Assembly: GCA_900544575.1 (NCBI GenBank)
Contig: UQVO01000020.1
Location: 1 to 26,461 of the forward strand
From: an uncultured Eubacteriales bacterium
GTDB lineage: Bacteria; Bacillota; Clostridia; Christensenellales; CAG-917
DNA length: 26,461 bases
Direction: 5' to 3'
Shown piece by piece: positions 1-8,937 of this stretch (the stretch's first letter is position 1; every line of letters begins with the position of its first letter). The notes beneath the pieces were generated by a model. It was not told the DNA's origin and did no database searches. It saw nothing but the letters and a program-made list of their open reading frames with translations. Made by a program: the position numbers and the translations under genes.

Positions 1-231
1 TATGCCACTTGCAATGCGCCCGCTTCGCGAACAGACGGCGCATTGCCGGCGTACGTCCGTCCTTGCCCTCGGCACTCACCCGGTCGCCGCCTGTTGCGGC
101 TCCCACTCCGAATAAGCGTTCGTCGTGTATAGGGGAAATTGTTTTCGTCACACTCACGAGTTTGCAGGGTTTTTCACGTTTAACTTATCCCGCTGAACGG
201 CAATGACACACGGAGCGGCGCGTGACACCCC

Positions 232-260
232 TTGAACGAGTGGGGCAGATATGATATAAT
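232..260 (+). promoter_or_regulatory. Sigma-A promoter of the zinc-ribbon gene
   Basis: TTGAAC at 232-237 and TATAAT at 255-260 are separated by 17 bp. The predicted start of transcription, about 267, leaves a very short leader that begins just before the ribosome binding site AGGTGG at 270-275. The 231 bases upstream hold no convincing gene; the only structure seen there is a 10-bp inverted repeat at 11-46. Confidence 0.75.
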
Positions 261-278
261 AAACAAAACAGGTGGCGT

Positions 279-866
279 ATGTATCCCGTAAATCTGAAAG
301 CGATAGTCCCCGAACTTGAAAAGAGGTGCGCGAAGCTCGACACGGCGAGGAAGATACTTTTCCCGCTGGCAATGTTGATAATTCCCGCCGTGCCCGCGAT
401 GATAGTGCTGCACAAGTATGCTTACTGCGCGCAGTTGTGCAGGATTGTCAATGCGGTGAAAATGCAGGAAAAAGTTCCTCTCATATCGGTGTTCGGCTAT
501 GCGCCGAACGCGGCGGAAGCGGCGCAGAAACTCATCGATACGGGAAATCTGAGCGATTACAGACTGGTCGCGGGAGTTATGCTCGTGAGGAACGATATCG
601 AGCTTGACGAAGAAGAGGCCAGGGCGGAATATGCGAAATTCTTCAATCCTATGGCGGCAACGACCGCGGGTATGAAAGCGGATGACGTGCCGCAAAGCGT
701 GAAAGACGCGGTCGCCGAACAGTTCGATACGGCAGTCGCGGACGTGCGGATAACGGGCAAAGAAAAGGATGCGGCGGAAGCGGGTGTTTCGTTTTGTCCG
801 TCGTGCGGCAAACGGCTGTCGGGCGAGGGCGCGAATTTTTGCCCTTACTGCGGAACAAAACTGTAA
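279..866 (+). CDS. Membrane-anchored zinc-ribbon protein, function unknown
   Basis: A 195-residue protein. Residues about 24-44 form one hydrophobic segment (ILFPLAMLIIPAVPAMIVL), likely a membrane anchor. The C-terminus carries two CxxC knuckles (CPSCGKRL, then CPYCGTKL as the last residues), a classic double-knuckle zinc ribbon. The middle is charged and alanine-rich with no domain I recognise. The start is the ATG 4 nt after AGGTGG. The gene has its own promoter and terminator, so it is monocistronic. Zinc ribbons of this shape are common on small Gram-positive membrane proteins and do not reveal a role. The coding call is firm; no function is claimed. Confidence 0.85.
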   Translation: MYPVNLKAIVPELEKRCAKLDTARKILFPLAMLIIPAVPAMIVLHKYAYCAQLCRIVNAVKMQEKVPLISVFGYAPNAAEAAQKLIDTGNLSDYRLVAGVMLVRNDIELDEEEARAEYAKFFNPMAATTAGMKADDVPQSVKDAVAEQFDTAVADVRITGKEKDAAEAGVSFCPSCGKRLSGEGANFCPYCGTKL

Positions 867-884
867 GACAAACGGTCGCAGACG

Positions 885-916
885 AAAAAAGGACGGGCGC
901 TCCGTCCTTTTTGTTT
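885..916 (+). terminator. Intrinsic terminator after the zinc-ribbon gene
   Basis: GGACGG (891-896) pairs with CCGTCC (902-907) around a 5-nt loop. The stem is extended by an A-run on the left and a T-run on the right (908-912). It lies 19 nt after the stop codon. Confidence 0.85.
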
Positions 917-995
917 ACCGCCTTTTCGATTGAAAACCCCAAACATAACCCTAAAACGGAAACAATCCGCGCAAAAATGCGTCTAGCGTGAAAGT

Positions 996-3305
996 ATGTC
1001 GGAAAATGTTTTTGCAGTCGCGGCGGAGCGTCTTCGCAGAAAACCGCGCACGCGCGCGCCGCGGAAATATCTGCTTTCTCCCGTTCGCGCGGCGCAGTAC
1101 GCGGCGGAAGCCGTCGCTATGGTTTTGCTCGCTTCCGTGGATACGTTCGGGGGCGCGCTTGCGCTGGGACTGTTTGCGGGGCTGTGCTACGCCAGGCAGA
1201 ACCTGCTTGTGGTCGCTCCCGTATACGCCCTCTCCGTAATTGCGTTTTCGCCCTCTCCGTGGACGGTGCTTTACGTCGCCGTGCCCGTGCTGCTTTTTGC
1301 GGGAGTGTACATACTTTTTTATCGCTTGCGCAAGAACGTGCACATAGTTTTCACCACGGCGGCGGCGGTCGTCGCGGAAGCTCCGCACGCGGTGTGCAGC
1401 GCCTTGTTCGCCGGCAGCGTGACGGCAAGCGTGCTTTGCGCGGTGCTGGCGGGGGTGTTTGCGTTTTGTGCACAAACAATATGTTATGCCGTGCTTTTGA
1501 GGGGGATAAAGACGCGTTTTACGCCGGATGAGCTGATTGCGGGAGGTCTGTCGGCGGTGGCTTTCGCCTTTGCCGCGGCAGGCGTGGAAGTGCAGGGGTT
1601 CAATCTGGCGTTCGGGCTGACGCCGTTTTTCGTGATGCTGTTTGCCTTCGGCGTGTCTCCGCTTTCCGCGTTCGCGTTCGCCGTGGTTGCGGGGGCGGGA
1701 GTGTCGCTGAATTTTCTGTCACTCGATTTCGTGGCGTTCGCCGTGCTCGCCGCTGCGGCGGCGTGCGCTCTGTCGCCGTTTACGAAATGTGCGTCCGCAG
1801 CAGGAGTGACGGCGGTGTATGCCGTGTTGTGGCTGGCGCTGGATTTCGACGGGTCGAACTGGCAGAATCTCGTGTCCGTCGCCCTCGGCGCGGGAGTGTT
1901 CCTGCTTTTGCCGAAAAAGTGGATAACGGGACTTTGCGGGGGCAAAAAGGGAGTCGCCGCAGTCGGAAGCATTGTCAACCGCAACCGCAGCGAAATGGCA
2001 TCGCGCCTCTATTCCGTGAGCAGGGTGTTTTACGATATGTCCGACACTCTTCGGGATATGGAGAGCGCGGAAAGCGGCTACACCCCCGAAAAACTTGCGG
2101 CGGAAGTCGCAAAGAATTACTGCGGCAGGTGCGCGGACAGAGAGGGATGTTTCGCCGCGCTCGGCGGGGATACGTCTTCCGTGCTGCTGCCTATGGCGAA
2201 TGCCGTGATGTCGCGCGGCAAGGCGACCATACTCGATATGCCGCCTTTCATCACCAGCCGCTGTACGAAAATGCACAATCTCGCTTCCGTCCTCGGCAGC
2301 GCGGGCGAAGTTTACCGCAGGCGGACGGAGGAAGCGGGCGGAGTGAACGAAACCAAACGGCTGATGTCCGAGCAGTTTGCGGGGGTTTCGCTGGTGCTGG
2401 ATTCTCTTGCGAGAGAGTGCGGTGAGAAGGTGAGCTTCGGGGAAGAGGGCGAGGAAGCTATTGTCAACGAACTGCTCCGTCACAACATCGTGGCAAGCGA
2501 CGTGGTGATGAGCGGGCAGGGTACGACGGCGACGGTCGCGCTCACCGTGCGCGCGTCGGACGCGGACAAACTCGTGCTGCCGCGCATTGTTTCCGCGCTT
2601 GTCGGGACGCGCCTGGAAAAGGCGGCGGTCACGCCCCGCGGCGACGAATGCGTGGTGCATCTTGCCGCCTGTCCCGTCTTCGAGGTGGCGTACGGGTCGG
2701 CAGAGAAGAGCCGCGGCGGCGAGAGCGTGTCGGGGGACACCAAAAGCGTGCTTTGTCCTTCGAGGAGGAGGCGTCTTTTTGCGCTGTCGGACGGGATGGG
2801 CAGCGGAGAAAACGCCGCCGCGTCCAGCAAAAACGCCATTTCGATGGTGGAGAATTTCTACCGCGCGGGCTTTGACAACGCGGTCATTCTCACTCTCGTC
2901 AACAAGCTGCTGTGCCTCGGCGGCGACGAAAACTTTTCGTCCATCGACATTTCGGTCATAGACACCGTGTCGGGCGGACTGGACGTCATCAAAATGGGAG
3001 CGGTGTCCACATTCGTGTGCCACCGCGGCAGCGTGGAGATAATATCCTGCGCCGCCCCTCCCGCAGGAATACTCGAAAGGGCGAAACCTCTCACCAGCCG
3101 CCACCAGCTCTATGACGGGGATATGGTGATAATGATGTCCGACGGCGTTTACGACGCGCTTGACGAGCAGGGAGTTGTCGACGCGGTGGAGGAGGTGAAC
3201 ACGTCCAATCCCCAGGTGCTTGCGGACAGACTGCTCGAACGCGCGCTTTCCCGCGGCGCAAAGGATGACTGCACGGTGCTCGTAATGAGGCTTTTCGCGC
3301 TCTGA
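996..3305 (+). CDS. spoIIE: Stage II sporulation protein E (membrane PP2C-type phosphatase)
   Basis: A 769-residue protein, slightly shorter than the roughly 827 residues of Bacillus subtilis SpoIIE. In that family the enzyme dephosphorylates the anti-anti-sigma factor SpoIIAA, releasing sigma-F in the forespore, and it helps place the polar septum. Residues about 30-310 are a run of hydrophobic helices forming the polytopic membrane part. A cysteine cluster (CGRC then C, near residue 370) follows. The C-terminal PP2C domain shows DGMGSG (about 598), SDGV (about 714) and DDCTVLV (about 757), the metal-binding acidic motifs. The ATG has no strong Shine-Dalgarno sequence (only GAAAG close by). 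I could not find a Spo0A box. This gene is the main evidence that the organism descends from spore formers. Confidence 0.95.
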   Translation: MSENVFAVAAERLRRKPRTRAPRKYLLSPVRAAQYAAEAVAMVLLASVDTFGGALALGLFAGLCYARQNLLVVAPVYALSVIAFSPSPWTVLYVAVPVLLFAGVYILFYRLRKNVHIVFTTAAAVVAEAPHAVCSALFAGSVTASVLCAVLAGVFAFCAQTICYAVLLRGIKTRFTPDELIAGGLSAVAFAFAAAGVEVQGFNLAFGLTPFFVMLFAFGVSPLSAFAFAVVAGAGVSLNFLSLDFVAFAVLAAAAACALSPFTKCASAAGVTAVYAVLWLALDFDGSNWQNLVSVALGAGVFLLLPKKWITGLCGGKKGVAAVGSIVNRNRSEMASRLYSVSRVFYDMSDTLRDMESAESGYTPEKLAAEVAKNYCGRCADREGCFAALGGDTSSVLLPMANAVMSRGKATILDMPPFITSRCTKMHNLASVLGSAGEVYRRRTEEAGGVNETKRLMSEQFAGVSLVLDSLARECGEKVSFGEEGEEAIVNELLRHNIVASDVVMSGQGTTATVALTVRASDADKLVLPRIVSALVGTRLEKAAVTPRGDECVVHLAACPVFEVAYGSAEKSRGGESVSGDTKSVLCPSRRRRLFALSDGMGSGENAAASSKNAISMVENFYRAGFDNAVILTLVNKLLCLGGDENFSSIDISVIDTVSGGLDVIKMGAVSTFVCHRGSVEIISCAAPPAGILERAKPLTSRHQLYDGDMVIMMSDGVYDALDEQGVVDAVEEVNTSNPQVLADRLLERALSRGAKDDCTVLVMRLFAL

Positions 3306-3337
3306 CCCTCTGCGGGCGGAGCGCCGTCCACTGCGGG

Positions 3338-3366
3338 TGGACAAACGCGAAGTTTTGTTTTATACT
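3338..3366 (+). promoter_or_regulatory. Promoter of tilS, predicted to give a leaderless mRNA
   Basis: TGGACA (3338-3343), 17-bp spacer, TATACT (3361-3366). Six bases (TATCTT) separate the -10 box from the ATG at 3373, which puts +1 on the A of the start codon. There is no Shine-Dalgarno sequence upstream of that ATG. Confidence 0.65.
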
Positions 3367-3372
3367 TATCTT

Positions 3373-4680
3373 ATGAAAACGGTAACGGGAGAAGAATTCC
3401 GCCTGCGCGTGCCTATGGGCGCGCGCATTGCGCTTGCTTTTTCGGGCGGACGCGATTCGGTCGCGCTTGCCGATATGCTGCTTGCGGCGCGCGCGGATTT
3501 CTTCGCCGTGCACGTCGAACACGGCATCCGTGGCGAAAATTCTCTGAAAGACGCGGCGTTTGCCGAAAAATTCTGCCGTGAACGCGGGGTGGAGTGCAGA
3601 CTCTTCCGCGTCGGCGCTCCCGCGAGAGCAAAGGAAAAGGGACTGACGGTGGAGCAGGCGGCGCGCGAACTGCGTTACGAGGTGTTCGGCGGACTGCTTG
3701 CGGGCGGAGAGTGCGATTTCGTCGCACTTGCCCACCACGCCGACGACCAGACCGAGACCGTGCTTATGCGCATATTCAGGGGCACGGGCATACACGGACT
3801 GCGCGGAATGAGCGAGTATTCCGGGCGGTATTTCAGACCTCTGCTTTTTGTGCCGCGCTCGGAGATAGACGCGTATGTGGCGGAGAGGGGATTGCCTTAC
3901 GTTGAGGACGAAACCAATTCCGACGAAACCTATACGCGCAATTTCCTGCGTGCGGAGCTGAAAAGGATAAAGCAAAGATTTCCCGCCGTCAACGAAGCGG
4001 TGGCGCGACTGGCGCGAAACGCCGCGGAAGCGGACGATTTCATAGAAGAGTGCGCGCCTTATCCCGTCGTGTCGGAGGATGAGGTGCGGGTGCCGCTTTC
4101 CGCTTTCGACTCTCCCGTGCTTGCCAAGAGAGCGGTGGCGCGCGCTTGTGCCGCGCTCGGCGTGGAACAGGACGTGGAAGAAAAGCATTACGACGCCGTT
4201 CTGGCTCTTGCGGGGGCGGAAACGGGGAAGAGGACGGAGCTTTCGCACGGAGTGACGGCGCACGCCGACCGCGACGGAGTGGTGTTCACGCGCGGCGGCG
4301 GGGATGACGGGTGCGGAGAGATGCCGTTCCCGCGGGGGACGTTTTGCGCAATGGGCGTGAAATGCGAAAGGATTGCGCCGTCGGAAGCGACGCCGGGCGA
4401 CGGCGCGCTTTACGCCGACGGGGACAAAATTCCCGCGGATGCGGTGCTCCGCCGCCGCAGAGAGGGGGATTTCATCACCAAGTTCGGGGGAGGGACGAAG
4501 AGCTTCGGCGATTTCCTCACGGACAGAAAAATCCCTTTGCGCAAGCGCTCGAAAATCACCGTATGCGCCGTAGGCAGCGAAATTCTTTTCGCCGCGGGCG
4601 TGGAAATATCGGACAAGGTCAGGCTGGATGCCGCCACGAAAAACGCAATCAAAATAACAGAGGATAAAAATGTACGGTAA
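3373..4680 (+). CDS. tilS: tRNA(Ile)-lysidine synthetase
   Basis: TilS converts C34 of the CAU-anticodon tRNA-Ile to lysidine, so that it reads AUA and is charged with isoleucine. The protein is 435 residues from the ATG at 3373. The N-type ATP-pyrophosphatase P-loop SGGRDS lies at residues 24-29, followed by HVEHGIRG and the HHADDQTETVLMR region typical of TilS. The C-terminal third has the TilS substrate-binding fold ending in an ILFAAGVEISDKV motif. A GTG at 3337 would add 12 residues, but it overlaps the -35 box and has no binding site, so the ATG is preferred. The gene overlaps hpt by 11 nt. tilS next to hpt is the order found in Bacillus, where ftsH follows; here a tRNA nucleotidyltransferase takes that place. 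Confidence 0.95.
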   Translation: MKTVTGEEFRLRVPMGARIALAFSGGRDSVALADMLLAARADFFAVHVEHGIRGENSLKDAAFAEKFCRERGVECRLFRVGAPARAKEKGLTVEQAARELRYEVFGGLLAGGECDFVALAHHADDQTETVLMRIFRGTGIHGLRGMSEYSGRYFRPLLFVPRSEIDAYVAERGLPYVEDETNSDETYTRNFLRAELKRIKQRFPAVNEAVARLARNAAEADDFIEECAPYPVVSEDEVRVPLSAFDSPVLAKRAVARACAALGVEQDVEEKHYDAVLALAGAETGKRTELSHGVTAHADRDGVVFTRGGGDDGCGEMPFPRGTFCAMGVKCERIAPSEATPGDGALYADGDKIPADAVLRRRREGDFITKFGGGTKSFGDFLTDRKIPLRKRSKITVCAVGSEILFAAGVEISDKVRLDAATKNAIKITEDKNVR

Positions 4681-5212
4681 AGAGATAGCAAAAATTCTCG
4701 TATCCAAAGAAGCCATCGCAAAACGCGTGAAGGGACTCGCCGCCGAAATCAACCGCGATTACGCGGGGCAGCCTCTTATGGTGGTGTGCATACTGCGCGG
4801 CGCGACGATTTTCTTCGCGGACCTCTTCCGCGAGCTCACGGGAGATGTCGAGGTGGATTTCATCGCGGTGTCCAGCTACGGTTCGGGCGCGTCGTCTTCG
4901 GGCGAGGTCAAGATGCTGAAAGACTTTTCCTCTCCCGTCGCGGGCAAGAACCTGCTCATCGTCGAGGACATCATCGACACGGGCGTCACGCTCGTTTATC
5001 TCAAAAAACTGCTGGAAGCGCGCGGCCCCGCGTCCGTGAAGCTGTGCGCCCTGCTGGACAAGCCTTCCCGCAGAAAGGTGGAACTGAAAGGGGATTACAT
5101 CGGGTTCGAAATCCCCAACGAGTACGTCGTGGGCTACGGGCTGGATTACGCGGAGAAATTCCGCAATCTGCCCGACGTGTGCGTGCTCGCGCCCGAAGTG
5201 TACGGTGGCTGA
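4670..5212 (+). CDS. hpt: Hypoxanthine (guanine) phosphoribosyltransferase
   Basis: A 180-residue cytosolic purine-salvage enzyme that makes IMP or GMP from hypoxanthine or guanine and PRPP. The PRPP-binding signature EDIIDTGVTL is at residues 99-108, the ILRG loop at 41-44, and the flexible-loop SSYGSG at 68-73. The DKPSRR segment and the aromatic-rich C-terminus (YVVGYGLDYAEKFRNLP) are typical of HprT. Length matches the family. The ATG lies inside the end of tilS and the stop codon lies inside the start of the next gene, so expression is probably translationally coupled across the three genes. Confidence 0.96.
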   Translation: MYGKEIAKILVSKEAIAKRVKGLAAEINRDYAGQPLMVVCILRGATIFFADLFRELTGDVEVDFIAVSSYGSGASSSGEVKMLKDFSSPVAGKNLLIVEDIIDTGVTLVYLKKLLEARGPASVKLCALLDKPSRRKVELKGDYIGFEIPNEYVVGYGLDYAEKFRNLPDVCVLAPEVYGG

Positions 5213-6554
5213 CAGGGACGCTTTGCGGGAGCTTGCGTCGCTTTTCAAGGACAGAGCGACGCTGTATGCCGTGGGCGGTTTCGTCCGCGACACTCTGCTG
5301 GGCGTGACTCCGCGTGATTTGGACATTTGCTCGCATCTCGGGGTTGAAGACATCAAAACGATGCTTTCAGGCACGCGTTTTGCAGTCAGCGGCAAAAGTA
5401 TGAGGCTCGGGACGGCGACGGTTTCCGCGGAGGGATTTTCGGTGGAGTATACCGCGTTCCGCACGGACAGTTATCCCGAAGGGAGCGGCGTTCACCGCCC
5501 CAGCGAGGTCATTTTTACGAGGGATATGCGCGCTGACGCGCTGCGCCGCGACTTCACGGCGAATGCGGTGTATTTCGACCCGCTGACGGAAGCATATACC
5601 GATTTCGTCGGCGGCAGGGAAGACATAGGGAAAAGGGTGCTGCGCGCCGTGCGCGACCCCGACGCGGTGTTCGGCGAGGATGGACTCAGGGTGCTCAGGC
5701 TGGTAAGATTTGCCGCCGAGCTAGGATTCGAGCCGGAAGAGAATACGTTCGCCGCGGCGAAGAGGTATGCGGCGTATGTGAAGGACGTCGCGCCGGAGAG
5801 GGTGTTTGCGGAGTTGGACAAGATTTTCGTCGCGGACACGGCTTATCCGGGGCTCGGAGTTTCGGACGGGCACGTCCGCGGGCTGAAACTGCTGGACGAA
5901 CTCGGACTCACAGACCTGCTTCTGCCCGAACTTGCCGCGCTGCGCGGGCTGGAACAGCCGAAGAAATATCACATATACGACGCATTCCGCCATTCCGTCG
6001 AAGCGTACAAGGCGGCGGAGCCGTCCGTCAGGTGGGCGGCGTTGCTGCACGACGTGGGCAAGAAAGTCGCTTGCGAACGGCAGGGCAATATGCACGGGCA
6101 CGACGCCATAGGAGCGGAACTCGTGCGGGAAAGGCTTGCCGCACTCGGTATGCCGCCGCGCAGGGTGCGCAGGACGGCGGAACTCACCGCCTGTCATATG
6201 GCGGACCTCAAAGGCGATATGTCCGAAAACAAACTGCGGCTTTTCATAGCGGAGCACGCGGAAATTATGGACGACCTGACGGCATTGAAGCGCGCCGACG
6301 CGTACGCCACTCGCGGAGAGGACGTCGGCGAACTGCGCATAGAACGCCTGTGGCGGGAGATGCGCTCCGACGGCACACCTTTTTCGGTCGGCGACCTGCC
6401 CGTGGACGGGACGGACGCGCAGGCGGCGGGGCTTTCGGGCAGAGAGATAGGCGACGCGCTTTCCGCGCTGCTGCGCGAGGCGGTGATAAATCCCGTATTG
6501 CGCGACCGCGCACGCGCGCTGGCTTTTCTCAAAAAGAGGGCGGACAGGCTTTGA
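5205..6554 (+). CDS. cca: tRNA nucleotidyltransferase / poly(A) polymerase family protein with HD domain
   Basis: A 449-residue class II nucleotidyltransferase. Motif A is GGFVRD (24-29) with the catalytic pair D38 and D40 (RDLDI). RRDFTANA, the EDGLRVLRLVRFAAELGF region and the PERVFAELDKIF helix follow in family order. The C-terminal half has an HD metal-phosphohydrolase domain with ALLHDVGKK. The likely role is to add or repair the 3' CCA of tRNAs. All seven tRNA genes in this window already encode CCA, so repair would be the main job. An A-adding enzyme or poly(A) polymerase cannot be excluded. Translation starts at a GTG overlapping the hpt stop by 8 nt. Confidence 0.92.
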   Translation: MADRDALRELASLFKDRATLYAVGGFVRDTLLGVTPRDLDICSHLGVEDIKTMLSGTRFAVSGKSMRLGTATVSAEGFSVEYTAFRTDSYPEGSGVHRPSEVIFTRDMRADALRRDFTANAVYFDPLTEAYTDFVGGREDIGKRVLRAVRDPDAVFGEDGLRVLRLVRFAAELGFEPEENTFAAAKRYAAYVKDVAPERVFAELDKIFVADTAYPGLGVSDGHVRGLKLLDELGLTDLLLPELAALRGLEQPKKYHIYDAFRHSVEAYKAAEPSVRWAALLHDVGKKVACERQGNMHGHDAIGAELVRERLAALGMPPRRVRRTAELTACHMADLKGDMSENKLRLFIAEHAEIMDDLTALKRADAYATRGEDVGELRIERLWREMRSDGTPFSVGDLPVDGTDAQAAGLSGREIGDALSALLREAVINPVLRDRARALAFLKKRADRL

Positions 6555-6629
6555 ACACACGGCAAAGCGCGGAGTGACGGCGAACGGTCCCCGAACGGGC
6601 ATAGCTTTTGCGCATAAAGGAGAAAGAGA

Positions 6630-8069
6630 ATGACGACAACGACGGAAATTCTTACGATAGTTTTCGCCGCGGTGGCGGCGGTGAGCGGGATTGCCGCTCT
6701 CATAGTCGCGCTCGCGCGCAGAGGGGGCGGCGTGTTCGACGACCGCGTTTTGCGCGAAGAGCAGAAACGCGCCAAGGAGGACATCATAAAGGAAGTCGAT
6801 TACGCGCGCAAATCGATAGGGGACGCCAACACGCAGAGTAATTCCGCAGTCGCGAATATGCTGAACGCGTATCTCGGCGGCGCCGAGAAAAAGACCGCCG
6901 AGCTTGTCGAATATATGAACAGAGCAATGGCGCAGCTTGCCGCCGCGGAAAAGGAGAACGCCGAAAAGACGGGAGAGGCGCTGGGCAAAAATCTCGGCGA
7001 CGTCAAGGCGGAGTTCAAGGCGGGGGTCGCCGATATGCGCGGCGATTTGGAAAGGCAGTTCGCCGAAATAAGAAAGGACCTCACCCAGAACGTGGACAGA
7101 ATGCGCGCCGATATGCAGGCGCGGCTCAAAGAGGTGCGCGAGGACAACGAAAAACAGCTGGACAAAATGCGCGCCACCGTGGACGAGAAACTCTCCGAAA
7201 CTCTCGAAAAGCGCGTGCAGGACGCTTTCAAGCAGGTGAGCGAGAGGCTGGACAGCGTGCAGAAAGGGTTCGGCGAGATGAAGGAGCTGACCGCAAGCGT
7301 CGGCAATCTCAACCGCATATTCTCCAATATCAAGACGCGCGGCAACTGGGGGGAAGTTTCCCTGCAAAGTCTGCTCGAACAGATTCTCGCGCCCGAACAG
7401 TACAAGACGCAGTTCTGCGTGTCGCCGCGCTCGCGCGAGGCGGTGGACTTTGCCGTCGCAATGCCGGGGCAGGCGGGCGAAGAAGTGTATCTGCCCATAG
7501 ACGCGAAGTTTCCCCTCGAAGACTACTACCGTCTGCTGGACGCATCGGACGCAGGGGACAAGGCGGCGGTGGAGCTTGCCAGAAAGGCGCTCCGCGACCG
7601 CGTGAAGAGCGAAGCGCGCTCCATCAACGAAAAGTACATCAAAGTGCCGCGCACGACCAACTTCGCCGTGCTTTACGTCCCCAACGAAGGACTGTATGCG
7701 GAGATACTGCGCGACGGTTCGTTTGCCAGCGACTTGCAGACGCAGTACCGCGTGACGGTGTGCGGACCCACGACGATATCCGCGCTGCTCAACAGTCTGC
7801 AGGTGGGGTTCACCACGCTCAAAATTCAGAAAAAGAGCGGCGAGATAATCAAACTTATGCAGGCGGTGCGCACGGATTTCACGAAGTTTACGGGGCTTAT
7901 CGACACTATAAGGAGCCGCGCGCAGGGAGTGGTCAAGGCGGTGGACGACATCGACAAGCGAAACCAACTGCTCACCAAGAAACTAGACAAGCTCGGCGAC
8001 GATATGCCTGAGGGCTACATTGCGGAAGAAGCGGCGGCGGCAATCGACGCGCCGCAGGAGGAAGAATGA
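6630..8069 (+). CDS. rmuC: DNA recombination protein RmuC family
   Basis: A 479-residue protein. Residues about 5-28 are a hydrophobic membrane anchor. Residues about 35-235 are rich in heptads of K, E, A and L, predicted to be a long coiled coil. The RmuC domain starts near residue 230 and contains NWGEVSLQSLLEQIL and LPIDAKFPLEDYYRLL, hallmarks of this restriction-endonuclease-like fold. RmuC limits inversions at short inverted repeats in E. coli; its precise activity is poorly defined. AAAGGAG at 6616-6622 precedes the ATG. The stop overlaps the next start (ATGA), so it is co-transcribed with the PHP gene. Confidence 0.93.
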   Translation: MTTTTEILTIVFAAVAAVSGIAALIVALARRGGGVFDDRVLREEQKRAKEDIIKEVDYARKSIGDANTQSNSAVANMLNAYLGGAEKKTAELVEYMNRAMAQLAAAEKENAEKTGEALGKNLGDVKAEFKAGVADMRGDLERQFAEIRKDLTQNVDRMRADMQARLKEVREDNEKQLDKMRATVDEKLSETLEKRVQDAFKQVSERLDSVQKGFGEMKELTASVGNLNRIFSNIKTRGNWGEVSLQSLLEQILAPEQYKTQFCVSPRSREAVDFAVAMPGQAGEEVYLPIDAKFPLEDYYRLLDASDAGDKAAVELARKALRDRVKSEARSINEKYIKVPRTTNFAVLYVPNEGLYAEILRDGSFASDLQTQYRVTVCGPTTISALLNSLQVGFTTLKIQKKSGEIIKLMQAVRTDFTKFTGLIDTIRSRAQGVVKAVDDIDKRNQLLTKKLDKLGDDMPEGYIAEEAAAAIDAPQEEE

Positions 8070-8857
8070 GAGCGGACCTGCACATACATACGTCCGCGTC
8101 GGACGGGACGAAATCTCCGCGCGACACCGTGCTGCATATGGCGCGGCTTGGCGCGGAACTTCTTGCCGTCACCGACCACGACACCGTGGCGGGGCTGGAC
8201 GAAGCGGCGGAAACCTGCCGCGAAGCGGGTCTGCGCTTTGTCCCCGGCATTGAGATATCCGCGCATTCAAACAGCGAAATCCACGTTTTAGGCTACAATA
8301 TCGATTATAAAAACCCCGAATTCCGCGAAGAAATCGCCAAGGTCAAGTCTATGCGCCGCGAGCGCAATCTGCTCATCGGCGGCAAACTCTCCGCCTGCGG
8401 CGTGGAGCTCGGCATAGATTTCGGGGCGGACGGACTCGGCAGGATGAACATCGCCCGTGCTATGGTGGAACAGGGGTTTGCAAAGGATGTGCAGGACGCT
8501 TTCAACCGCTATCTCGGCCCCGGCGGAAGGGCATATGCTGACACGCGGCGCACGTCGCCTCTCGAAGCGGTGAAGCTCATTGCCGCTTTCGGCGGCCTTC
8601 CCGTCCTTGCGCATCCCAAAAAATATTTGCAGCAGAAGACGCTCAATCTTCTCATCGAAGGCCTGAAACCCTTCGGGCTCAAAGGGCTTGAAACCTATTA
8701 TCCCACTCACTCCAAGGAGGATACGGAAACGCTGATTGCCGTTGCCGACCGTTACGGTCTCATCCGCACGGGCGGCAGCGATTATCACGGCGAGGAAGAC
8801 AAACCCCTCGATTACCGTCCCTCTTCGCGCACCCTCAAAGCGCTCGGCTGCGGCTAA
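8066..8857 (+). CDS. PHP-domain phosphoesterase (TrpH / nucleoside bisphosphate phosphatase type)
   Basis: A 263-residue protein with the complete PHP metal site: DLHIHTSASDGT (4-15), TDHDT (36-40), GIEIS (61-65), HVLGY, the LAHPKK motif and GGSDYHG near the C-terminus. Proteins of this layout hydrolyse small phosphate esters such as 3',5'-nucleoside bisphosphates, or trim 5' ends of RNA. The substrate here is inferred from family only. The ATG overlaps the rmuC stop, with GGAGGAAG just upstream. A weak GC hairpin at 8890-8906 (GCCGC / GCGGC) is the only candidate terminator. Confidence 0.9.
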   Translation: MRADLHIHTSASDGTKSPRDTVLHMARLGAELLAVTDHDTVAGLDEAAETCREAGLRFVPGIEISAHSNSEIHVLGYNIDYKNPEFREEIAKVKSMRRERNLLIGGKLSACGVELGIDFGADGLGRMNIARAMVEQGFAKDVQDAFNRYLGPGGRAYADTRRTSPLEAVKLIAAFGGLPVLAHPKKYLQQKTLNLLIEGLKPFGLKGLETYYPTHSKEDTETLIAVADRYGLIRTGGSDYHGEEDKPLDYRPSSRTLKALGCG

Positions 8858-8937
8858 GCGACGGGCTGCTGCGCGCAGGGCTGACTGTTGCCGCTTGTCA
8901 CGCGGCGGCTGTTATTTGATAAAAGCAGTGCGAGAAG

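Noticed and set aside
1719..3344. A 541-codon open frame on the minus strand across spoIIE
   Set aside because: Its protein is rich in Arg and His with no family resemblance, and it lies opposite the clearly conserved SpoIIE frame. High GC creates long shadow frames here, as it also does at 3091-4752, 5721-7967, 9856-11649 and 17532-20168.
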